Below the pieces are notes generated by a model. It ran no database searches and was not told where the DNA came from. It was given only the letters and a program-made list of their open reading frames with translations. From assembly GCA_910578365.1 (NCBI GenBank), contig CAJTRC010000026.1, positions 1 through 31,872 on the forward strand: 31,872 nucleotides of DNA, given 5' to 3'. Source of the DNA: an uncultured Muribaculaceae bacterium. GTDB taxonomy: Bacteria; Bacteroidota; Bacteroidia; Bacteroidales; Muribaculaceae. Positions 14,833 through 21,241 of the stretch are shown here, piece after piece (positions within the stretch are counted from its first letter, which is position 1; each line of letters opens with the position of its first letter). A program made the translations under genes and the position numbers.

Positions 14833-15678
14833 ATGGAGAATATTTCTGAAGTACGTCCCGACGTACTCAATTACGACGACCTGCGGCAGATGGTGCCGCA
14901 ACTCGACGGACATCCCAAACTGGTCAACGCCCTGCTCAAGTTTCTGTCGGTCGACAAGGTGAACGATGTCCATCGTCGCAACTGCGACACTCCCGGCCCC
15001 GAGTTTGTGAAGCGTATGCTTATCGATGATTTCAAGATAAAACTGAAAATCGACAACGAACAGGTGCTCGATCACCTGCCTGAAGGCGCCTTTGTAACCG
15101 TGAGCAATCACCCCCTGGGTGCCCTCGACGGCATTGCGCTCATTTACATGATTACCCGCCGCCGCCCCGAGTATAAGGTGATGGTAAACATGATTCTGAA
15201 CAAAATCAGCGCAATGCGCCCCAATTTTATAGCGGTAGACGCCTGGGCGTCGAACGACTCCGCCAAGCGTGCCGTGTCGGTGCGTGGCATCATGGAGGCC
15301 CTGCGCCAGCTCAAGAACGGCAAGCCGGTAGGTTTTTTTCCTGCCGGAGCGATGAGCAAGACCAACTGCAAATACAAGACCGTGGACCGCGAGTGGCAGG
15401 CCTCGGTGCTGGAGATAATCTACCGCGCCAAAGTGCCTGTGATTCCTATATATTTCCACGACAAAAATTCGCTGTGGTGCAACTTCCTTGGCCACGCTTT
15501 CTGGCAGGCCCGCAGCTTGCGTTTGCCGGCCGAAGTGTTCCGCAAAGTGGGCAAAACACTGCATATAAGCGTGGGCGACCCCATCAGTGTGGAGGAGCAG
15601 CTTGCAAACAGCACCGATGCCAAAAGCCTCGGAACATATTTGCGTGCAAAGACTTATGCACTTCGAGGGGGAGAATGA
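14833..15678 (+). CDS. Hemolysin-family lysophospholipid acyltransferase
   Basis: A 281-aa PlsC-like acyltransferase. SNHPLGALDGIAL holds the catalytic His and Asp in the form usual for the family long annotated as hemolysins (NHPLGGLDG), and GFFPAGAMSK corresponds to the substrate-binding FPEG motif. No clear transmembrane helix is seen, so it is probably a peripheral membrane enzyme. It would acylate a lysophospholipid, glycerol phosphate or an amino-acid lipid such as the glycine lipids of Bacteroides; the substrate is not evident. It is the last gene of the operon, 3 bp after the Aur1-like gene. I find no T-tailed hairpin directly after it. Confidence 0.85.
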   Translation: MENISEVRPDVLNYDDLRQMVPQLDGHPKLVNALLKFLSVDKVNDVHRRNCDTPGPEFVKRMLIDDFKIKLKIDNEQVLDHLPEGAFVTVSNHPLGALDGIALIYMITRRRPEYKVMVNMILNKISAMRPNFIAVDAWASNDSAKRAVSVRGIMEALRQLKNGKPVGFFPAGAMSKTNCKYKTVDREWQASVLEIIYRAKVPVIPIYFHDKNSLWCNFLGHAFWQARSLRLPAEVFRKVGKTLHISVGDPISVEEQLANSTDAKSLGTYLRAKTYALRGGE

Positions 15679-15721
15679 GGTCTAAATATATTGAAATAAA
15701 TATTAAAATCCCTAAAAATGC

Positions 15722-15752
15722 TTGAATATTTCAAAATCAAGCGTTAACTTTG
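15722..15752 (+). promoter_or_regulatory. Promoter of the candidate small RNA
   Basis: TTG (15722-15724), a 20-nt spacer and TAACTTTG (15745-15752) give a near-consensus promoter with no gene start for about 170 nt. The -33 area lies in a small palindrome (TTGAATATTTCAA), a possible regulator site. Confidence 0.7.
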
Positions 15753-15756
15753 TATC

Positions 15757-15894
15757 GCAAACGATAAAGAAGCTACAGACGACAGAATACGCGTCTAAAT
15801 TATTTGAAAGAATTGAAGTAAAGCAACAACAATTAATAAGTGAATCATAGGTTAGAGATGCAACAGCTCGTGAGAGTAGTTGCATTTTTTTTTA
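15757..15894 (+). ncRNA. Candidate small non-coding RNA, about 135 nt
   Basis: A complete promoter (15722-15752) and a strong intrinsic terminator (15856-15894) bracket a stretch without a convincing reading frame. Possible structure: a hairpin at 15753-15766 (TATCG / CGATA, CAAA loop) at the very 5' end, a 5-bp stem 15777-15781 with 15792-15796, an A-rich single-stranded stretch (about 15800-15850), and the terminator hairpin with a GTGA tetraloop. The only frame is a 17-codon one from 15858, inside the terminator stem. It could be an independent sRNA, or a 6S-like RNA in view of its length, or an attenuating leader for the lipid kinase gene 26 nt beyond the terminator. I cannot assign it to a known family. 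Confidence 0.5.
15856..15894 (+). terminator. Intrinsic terminator of the candidate small RNA
   Basis: ATGCAAC (15858-15864) pairs with GTTGCAT (15879-15885); an inner CTC/GAG stem closes a GTGA tetraloop, and the stem runs into a T-tract to 15893. Confidence 0.85.
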
Positions 15895-15908
15895 TGGAAT
15901 TTATTTAT

Positions 15909-15916
15909 TAATTTTG
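15909..15916 (+). promoter_or_regulatory. -7 element of the lipid kinase gene
   Basis: TAATTTTG ends only 4 nt before the ATG at 15921, so transcription should begin at or within a base or two of the start codon. The preceding terminator T-tract (15885-15893) occupies the expected -33 position. Confidence 0.6.
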
Positions 15917-15920
15917 CGGC

Positions 15921-16907
15921 ATGAATACAAGTGCTGCCAGGCGAAGAATCAAAGTGATTGTGAATCCGGTGTCGGGTACACGGTCAAAGCGCGGTGTTAC
16001 TCAGCTCATCGAAAAAAGTCTTAACAGACTCGGCTATGATGTGGACGTATGCCTTACCACATGCCGTGGCGATGCTACCCGTCTGGGGCGTGAGGCGATT
16101 GCCGAGGGATGCTACGGAGTTCTGGCGGTAGGCGGCGACGGCACGGTCAATGAAACAGCTGCTGCCTTGTGCGGCTCGCGTACCGTGCTGGGCATAATAC
16201 CGCTGGGCAGCGGCAACGGTCTGGCGCGCCACGTGGGCATACCCATGGACGTAAAGGCGGCATTGAGGGTGATAGCGCGCGATGCTGTGCGGCCCTGCGA
16301 CTACGCCACCGCCAACGGCACTCCGTTTTTCTGTACCTGCGGTTTCGGTTTCGACGCCGCGGTGACGCATCGCTTCTCGCGCAAAGGTCGCCGCGGACTG
16401 GTTACTTATGTGAAAAGTACTCTTGAGGAATTTAAGGAATACAAGTCGGAAAAATACCGCATAACCATCGACGATTTCGAAGGCTTCGAGCAGGAAGCGT
16501 TTGTAGTGGCGTGCTGCAATGCCTCGCAGTACGGCAACAACGCCTTTATAGCTCCCCATGCCTCCATTACCGACGGCCAGCTCGACCTTACTGTGATTCA
16601 CGAAGCGCACCCCATATCGAAAGTGCTTGTAGGCGTGGAGATGATGACAGGCCTTATAGGCCGCAACGCCATTATTGACACGCTGAAGGCCCGCAAAGTG
16701 CTGATAGAGCGGGCCGCTGCCGGTCCGGCTCACCTCGACGGCGAACCGGTGCAGATGCCGGCGGTTATAGAAGTAAAAGTGCATCCGGGCGGTCTGTACA
16801 TGTTTACCAACGACCGCAAGCGCCGTTTTCTGCCTCTGCTGTCGGCCATGAGCAAGCCATTCGAAGAGCTTGGATGCAAAATCCGCTCGCTCGGCAGCCG
16901 CAGCTAA
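15921..16907 (+). CDS. Diacylglycerol/sphingosine-type lipid kinase (DagK/LCB5 family)
   Basis: A 328-aa cytosolic lipid kinase. The nucleotide-binding motif GGDGTVNE is at 71-78, after a PVSGT (16-20) strand-loop, and PLGSGNGLARHVGIP (94-108) is the second hallmark; HLDGEP near 275 is the conserved C-terminal acidic motif. Family members phosphorylate diacylglycerol, ceramide or sphingoid bases. Its place just after an inositol/sphingolipid-type operon makes a sphingoid-base or diacylglycerol substrate attractive, but this is context only. The promoter's -7 element nearly touches the ATG, so the mRNA may be leaderless. The TAA stop shares two bases with the dnaX TAG stop from the other strand. 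Confidence 0.88.
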   Translation: MNTSAARRRIKVIVNPVSGTRSKRGVTQLIEKSLNRLGYDVDVCLTTCRGDATRLGREAIAEGCYGVLAVGGDGTVNETAAALCGSRTVLGIIPLGSGNGLARHVGIPMDVKAALRVIARDAVRPCDYATANGTPFFCTCGFGFDAAVTHRFSRKGRRGLVTYVKSTLEEFKEYKSEKYRITIDDFEGFEQEAFVVACCNASQYGNNAFIAPHASITDGQLDLTVIHEAHPISKVLVGVEMMTGLIGRNAIIDTLKARKVLIERAAAGPAHLDGEPVQMPAVIEVKVHPGGLYMFTNDRKRRFLPLLSAMSKPFEELGCKIRSLGSRS

Positions 16908-18628
16908 TCCAGAGTAAGTTTCAGGCGGCTGACCAGAGCGGTGAGGTCTTCCGATTTTTTAAGCATGTGTTCGAACACCTGGCGGTCGGTCCATACCGAC
17001 GGGCTGTCGGGCGACACAGTTACTTTCACGTCGATTTCGAAATGGTCGTTTTCCAGCCTGTCGCGCATCCATTTGTGCAGCACGTCGAGATGCTGCAGCA
17101 CAGAGTTGGCCATCACGCCCTCTTCGGTTTCGATGGCGAATCTGATGCCGTCGGCGCTCTGCGGCGTTGCCTTGCGCATGGTAGCGACAAGGAAACGCTC
17201 GCCCGGGTGGGTGTCGATGTATTCGCGCCAGAGCCGTTCGACGTCGGCGGCGGCGAAAGCCTTGTCGCGGAGCGCTGTGGCGCTCTCGGTTCGAGGCGTT
17301 GCTTTCACGCTATGACGCAGCGACAGGCCAGGCCCGGCCAGCGAAGGCGCAAAGTGGGCTGCCTGGCTGTGGTGCGCCGGTGCGGTTGCGGCAGCTGCAG
17401 GGCGCACAGGCACTGGAGCCGGCGCCGGTGCGGTTGCCGCTTGATTCTGAACGGCGACAGGCTGCTGCATGGCAGGCTGCGCCGGTTCATTGGCCACAAT
17501 AGGGTCAAGCCCCTTGCTGTAGGCCTTAGGCAAGGGGCTGAGTAGTTGGCACAGTCTGATCAGTGCCAGCTCCACCAGAAGCTGTTTATTGCTCGAGGCT
17601 CGGTAGTTGAGGTCGACATCGTTCAGCAGGTCGATGGCCCCGTAGAGCCATTTCGGTTCGACGGCGGCTGCGCGCTGAGCCATTTCGGCCCTCACATCGT
17701 CGGTGGCATCGAGCAGAGGCAGAGTGGCCGGGTTCTGAGCCACCATAAGGTCGCGCAGATACTGGGCCAGGCCGTTTACAAAGAAGAGCGAGTCGAAGCC
17801 GCGGTCGCGCACATCTTTATAAATAAGCAGAGCCTCCGGCAGCTTTTTGGCGTTGAAAGCGTCGAGCAGCCGGTTGTATGTGGCCGAGTCGAGCACGTTG
17901 AGATTGTCGATAGCTGCCTGATAGCTTATGTTGCCCCGCGACGAAGCCGCCACCTGGTCGAAAATCGACAGAGCGTCGCGCATGGCGCCGTCGGCCTTGC
18001 GGGCAATCACGTTCAGGGCGGCCTTGTCGGCCTGATACCCCTCCTGCTGCGCCACGTAGCTCAGGTGCTCCACCATATCGTTTATGGTTATGCGGTTGAA
18101 GTCGTAAATCTGGCAGCGCGACAGGATGGTTGGAATAATCTTATGCTTTTCGGTAGTGGCGAGAATAAAAATCACATAGCTTGGCGGCTCTTCGAGAGTC
18201 TTCAGAAAGGCATTGAAGGCTGCGTTCGACAGCATGTGAACCTCATCGATTATAAACACGCGGTATTTTCCTGCGGTAGGGGGTACCTGTACCTGATCGA
18301 CGATATTCTTGATGTCGTCGATGCCGTTGTGCGAAGCGGCGTCGAGCTCCACGATATTCATCGAGTTGCCGTCGTTGAAGCTTTTGCAGCTCGGGCACTC
18401 GTTGCAGGGTTCGCCGTCAGAGGTGCGATTGGTGCAGTTTATGGTTTTGGCGAAAATACGCGCGCACGACGTTTTGCCCACGCCCCTGCTACCGCAGAAC
18501 AGGTATGCGTGCGCAAGGCGGTCGGTAGCTATCGCGTTCTTGAGGGTTGAGGCTAAAGTCCTCTGTCCCACCACAGAAGCGAAAGTGCTCGGGCGATATT
18601 TCCTTGCCGATACAATGTATTGTTCCAT
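16904..18628 (-). CDS. dnaX: DNA polymerase III subunit gamma/tau
   Basis: A 574-aa clamp-loader ATPase. Walker A GSRGVGKT (46-53), zinc-binding cysteines 65, 75, 78 and 81, Walker B IIDEVHM (126-132), and sensor region LEEPPSYVIFILATTEKHKI then TILSRCQ. The C-terminal 200 residues are Pro/Ala/Gln-rich and then a small folded domain. The frame is open to 18691, but the extra residues (FFELFFLIFFYYF) come from an A/T-rich promoter region; the ATG at 18628 starts the conserved MEQYIVSARKYRP. I see no convincing A-AAA-AAG slippery site for a short gamma form. It is convergent with the lipid kinase gene and divergent from the tRNA pair. Confidence 0.96.
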   Translation of the reverse strand: MEQYIVSARKYRPSTFASVVGQRTLASTLKNAIATDRLAHAYLFCGSRGVGKTSCARIFAKTINCTNRTSDGEPCNECPSCKSFNDGNSMNIVELDAASHNGIDDIKNIVDQVQVPPTAGKYRVFIIDEVHMLSNAAFNAFLKTLEEPPSYVIFILATTEKHKIIPTILSRCQIYDFNRITINDMVEHLSYVAQQEGYQADKAALNVIARKADGAMRDALSIFDQVAASSRGNISYQAAIDNLNVLDSATYNRLLDAFNAKKLPEALLIYKDVRDRGFDSLFFVNGLAQYLRDLMVAQNPATLPLLDATDDVRAEMAQRAAAVEPKWLYGAIDLLNDVDLNYRASSNKQLLVELALIRLCQLLSPLPKAYSKGLDPIVANEPAQPAMQQPVAVQNQAATAPAPAPVPVRPAAAATAPAHHSQAAHFAPSLAGPGLSLRHSVKATPRTESATALRDKAFAAADVERLWREYIDTHPGERFLVATMRKATPQSADGIRFAIETEEGVMANSVLQHLDVLHKWMRDRLENDHFEIDVKVTVSPDSPSVWTDRQVFEHMLKKSEDLTALVSRLKLTLD

Positions 18629-18635
18629 GACGATA

Positions 18636-18643
18636 CAAAAGTA
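18636..18643 (-). promoter_or_regulatory. -7 element of dnaX
   Basis: TACTTTTG on the minus strand, 7 nt before the dnaX ATG, predicts a leader of only a few bases. No TTG lies at standard spacing, but the upstream minus strand is T-rich. Confidence 0.5.
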
Positions 18644-18677
18644 ATAAAAAAAAATCAGAAAAAAAAGTTCAAAAAAA

Positions 18678-18709
18678 TTTGGTCGATTCAAAAAAACGTC
18701 GTAACTTTG
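18678..18709 (+). promoter_or_regulatory. Promoter of the tRNA-Val pair
   Basis: TTTG (18678-18681), 20 nt, TAACTTTG (18702-18709): a full consensus promoter 20 nt before the first tRNA. Confidence 0.8.
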
Positions 18710-18729
18710 CAGCGCAATTCAGCGAGAGA

Positions 18730-18807
18730 GGGCGTTTAGCTCAGCTGGTTCAGAGCATCTGCCTTACAAGCAGAGGGTCGGGGGTTCGAATCCCTCAACG
18801 CCCACCA
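18730..18807 (+). tRNA. tRNA-Val(TAC), copy 1, CCA encoded
   Basis: A full cloverleaf: acceptor stem GGGCGTT / AACGCCC, anticodon stem TCTGC/GCAGA with loop CTTACAA (anticodon TAC, 18765-18767, reads GUA), T arm with GGTTCGAATCC. Discriminator A at 18804 and CCA at 18805-18807 are encoded. Confidence 0.97.
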
Positions 18808-18830
18808 ATTGAATCTTTCTCGCATGAATC

Positions 18831-18905
18831 GGGCGTTTAGCTCAGCTGGTTCAGAGCATCTGCCTTACAAGCAGAGGGTCGGGGGTTCGAATCCCTCAAC
18901 GCCCA
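18831..18905 (+). tRNA. tRNA-Val(TAC), copy 2, CCA not encoded
   Basis: Identical to copy 1 over all 75 bases to the discriminator A at 18905, but followed by CCC rather than CCA, so the 3' end would need the CCA-adding enzyme. It begins 101 bp after copy 1, with 23 bp between the first CCA and this gene; both are probably cut from one transcript. Confidence 0.97.
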
Positions 18906-18929
18906 CCCCCAATCATTATCATCTTATAT

Positions 18930-18963
18930 CGGGCTTCCATATTTCATGGAGCCCGTTTTTTTT
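18930..18963 (+). terminator. Intrinsic terminator after the tRNA pair
   Basis: CGGGCTTCCAT pairs with ATGGAGCCCG (one bulged T) around a 5-nt loop, followed by eight T residues. Confidence 0.88.
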
Positions 18964-19010
18964 GTATTGCAACATTTGCTTTTAGGCTGTAGAGCTAAAG
19001 ACAAAAAGGT

Positions 19011-19856
19011 ATGAAAAAGCTTAGAATTTGGGTCGAGGCCATGCGCCTGCGCACCCTGCCGGTGTCGCTGGCCGGAGTAATGGCCGGAGTAGCTGCCGCA
19101 TGGGCAGTTCCGGGCCACCGTACATTGCCGGCTGTATTGTGTTTTGTGTTCGCGCTGCTTGCCCAGATTGCATCGAACTTCGCCAACGAATATTTCGACT
19201 ATAAGGGAGGCCTTGACAAAGCAGGCCGCGAAGGCCCCCGCCGCGGAGTTACCGAGGGCGACATCACCCCCGGCTCCATGTACGCCGCCACGCTGGCAAC
19301 CCTTGCGCTGGCATGCGCCGTGGGTTGCACCCTGATATGGTGGGGCGGCTGGTGGCTGGTGGCTGTCGGAGTCGCTATAGCCCTTGGTGTGCTGGCTTAC
19401 AGCGCCGGTCCGTGGCCGTTGTCGCATCACGGCATGGGCGAGGTAGCCGTAGTGTTTTTCTTCGGTCTTATCCCGGTTAATTTTACATACTGGCTGGTAA
19501 GCGGTCAGCGGCCGGACGCGGCGGTGCTGCTGCTGTCGCTCGCAGTGGGGCTGATGGGTGCGAATGTGCTTGTGGTCAATAATCTGCGCGATCGCTCCGA
19601 TGATGCCGCCGTAGGCAAGCATACTTTGGCTGTACTATTTGGCGAACCATTTATGGTATGGCTGTATCTGTTCGACGGCGTGGCTGCGGCCGCCCTGATG
19701 TGGGCCTGGCGCCCGTGGTGGCCCTTGATTTATCTTGTCGGCCATCTGGTGTTGACCATGCGGGTATGGCGTATACGAGGCCGCCGCATGAATCCGTTGC
19801 TGGGCCTTACCGCCGTGTGGATGTTCGCAACAGTGCTGCTGCTTGCGCTTGTGTAG
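19011..19856 (+). CDS. menA: 1,4-dihydroxy-2-naphthoate polyprenyltransferase
   Basis: A 281-aa UbiA-family membrane enzyme that attaches the polyprenyl chain to 1,4-dihydroxy-2-naphthoate in menaquinone synthesis. First aspartate-rich motif NEYFDYKGGLD (59-69), a RGVTEGDITPG segment (78-88), and a second motif NNLRDRSDDAAVGKHTLAV, all standard for MenA; about eight hydrophobic helices. The ATG at 19011 starts at the usual position of the family. It stands between the tRNA terminator and the RND operon; I see no clear TAnnTTTG element in the 47-nt gap upstream, so its promoter is not identified. Confidence 0.93.
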   Translation: MKKLRIWVEAMRLRTLPVSLAGVMAGVAAAWAVPGHRTLPAVLCFVFALLAQIASNFANEYFDYKGGLDKAGREGPRRGVTEGDITPGSMYAATLATLALACAVGCTLIWWGGWWLVAVGVAIALGVLAYSAGPWPLSHHGMGEVAVVFFFGLIPVNFTYWLVSGQRPDAAVLLLSLAVGLMGANVLVVNNLRDRSDDAAVGKHTLAVLFGEPFMVWLYLFDGVAAAALMWAWRPWWPLIYLVGHLVLTMRVWRIRGRRMNPLLGLTAVWMFATVLLLALV

Positions 19857-19980
19857 GCAATGCGCGCTCCTGATTCAACATTTAGCTTATAATATTGTTG
19901 GTATAAATATGGGAATAAAAGCTCATTGGCGCATTTGCGCCGTTTGTTTGCATTCCTTATAAAGTTTCAGTTATTTTATC

Positions 19981-19988
19981 TAATTTTG
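19981..19988 (+). promoter_or_regulatory. -7 element of the RND efflux operon
   Basis: TAATTTTG, 30 nt before the ATG at 20019. There is no TTG at the expected spacing (the nearest TTTG ends 30 nt upstream), which may mean dependence on an activator. The rest of the 162-nt gap after menA shows no other signal. Confidence 0.5.
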
Positions 19989-20018
19989 CAATTCATCACA
20001 TAAAGCAAATAAGCCAAT

Positions 20019-21239
20019 ATGAGTACTTCCGAAAAAAATACAGCAGATCAAGCGCGGCATCATAAACGCGGCGCACACCGTGCATGGGTAGTGATAGTTC
20101 TGGTTATACTTATAGCTGCGGCCGCAGTCTATTTTATGATGCGTCCCAAGACTCAGACCGCCCCACTGCCGGTAGTGGAGGTAGAGAAAGTCGACGTTTC
20201 CGACGTAAATATCTACGGCGAATATGTAGGCCGTATCCGTGCCCAGCAGTTTGTTGAGGTGCATGCGCGTGTGGAGGGCTATCTGCAGAAGATGTGCTTC
20301 ACCGAGGGTACATATGTAAAGGCAGGCCAGACATTGTTTGTAATTGACCCGCAGCTGTATCAGGCCCATGTCAACAAGGCCCGCGCACAGCTCAACAAAG
20401 CCGAGGCCCTGGCCCGCAAGACCAAGCACGACCTCGACCGCATACGGCCTCTGTACGAGCAGAACGCAGCCTCACAGCTCGACCTCGACAATGCCGTGGC
20501 CGCTTACGAGGGCGCGCAGGCCGAAGTGACCGTGAGCCGAGCCGATCTTACTCAGGCCGACCTCACTCTTGGTTACACTCGCGTTACCTCGCCTATCTCG
20601 GGCTATATTTCGGAGAGCTATGCCGACATCGGTACCCTCGTGGGGCCCTCGGGCGGCAAGTCGCTGCTGGCTACTGTGGTGAAGAGCGATACAGTACGTG
20701 TCGACTTCAGCATGACCGCCATCGACTATCTGCGCGGCAAAGACCGCAACGTGAGCATAGGCAGCGACAACAGCGGCAGCAAACTGAAATCGTTTGTAAC
20801 CATTACACTGGCCGACGGTTCGGAATACCCGGTGCGCGGACAGGTGGATTTCGCCGACCCCAAGGTCGACCCCAAGACCGGCACCTTCTCTGTGCGCGCC
20901 GAGATGCCCAACCCCGACCGCAACCTGCTGCCGGGTGAGTTTACCAAGGTGCGGGTGCTGCTCGACGTGCGCGAGGAAGCCATAGAGGTGCCCACACGCT
21001 CTCTGGTGATGGAAAAGAACGGCGCGTATATCTATGTGGTCCGTCCGGACTCCGTGGCCGAAAAACGATTTATAGAAATCGGCCCCGAGGTGGGCAACAA
21101 CACTATAGTGGAGCGCGGCCTGGCCAAAGGCGAGAGCATAGTGGTGGAGGGATTCCACAAACTTACACACAACATGAAGGTGGCGCCGGTCGTGGCCAAG
21201 CCTAAGGCAAGCACCGATGACACCCGAAAGGAGGACTGA
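20019..21239 (+). CDS. RND efflux periplasmic adaptor (membrane fusion protein)
   Basis: A 406-aa adaptor of the AcrA/MexA family. One N-terminal transmembrane or signal-anchor helix (about 23-41), then lipoyl half-motifs around VEVHARVEGYLQKMCFTEGTYVKAGQTLF, an alpha-helical hairpin (about 115-180), the second lipoyl half TRVTSPISGYIS, beta-barrel and membrane-proximal domains. It bridges the inner-membrane pump and the outer-membrane channel. No acylated cysteine is visible, unlike AcrA, so it is held by its helix. First gene of a three-gene operon; the stop is 2 bp from the pump start. No regulator gene is adjacent. Confidence 0.94.
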   Translation: MSTSEKNTADQARHHKRGAHRAWVVIVLVILIAAAAVYFMMRPKTQTAPLPVVEVEKVDVSDVNIYGEYVGRIRAQQFVEVHARVEGYLQKMCFTEGTYVKAGQTLFVIDPQLYQAHVNKARAQLNKAEALARKTKHDLDRIRPLYEQNAASQLDLDNAVAAYEGAQAEVTVSRADLTQADLTLGYTRVTSPISGYISESYADIGTLVGPSGGKSLLATVVKSDTVRVDFSMTAIDYLRGKDRNVSIGSDNSGSKLKSFVTITLADGSEYPVRGQVDFADPKVDPKTGTFSVRAEMPNPDRNLLPGEFTKVRVLLDVREEAIEVPTRSLVMEKNGAYIYVVRPDSVAEKRFIEIGPEVGNNTIVERGLAKGESIVVEGFHKLTHNMKVAPVVAKPKASTDDTRKED

Positions 21240-21241
21240 CC

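Noticed and set aside
15858..15911. 17-codon leader-peptide-like frame before the lipid kinase gene
   Set aside because: It lies within the terminator stem and T-tract, giving Phe-Phe-Phe by chance; there is no run of regulatory codons tied to a pathway.
16950..16962. A-run in the dnaX coding strand as a programmed frameshift site
   Set aside because: It reads CTT AAA AAA TCG, which does not form an A-AAA-AAG slippery heptamer in frame, and is too near the 3' end to make a gamma form.
17546..18550. Plus-strand frame of 334 codons opposite dnaX
   Set aside because: dnaX on the minus strand has all clamp-loader motifs; the opposite frame is its shadow.
18629..18691. N-terminal extension of DnaX by 21 residues
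   Set aside because: The residues come from A/T-rich promoter DNA containing the -7 element; DnaX proteins begin at the later Met.
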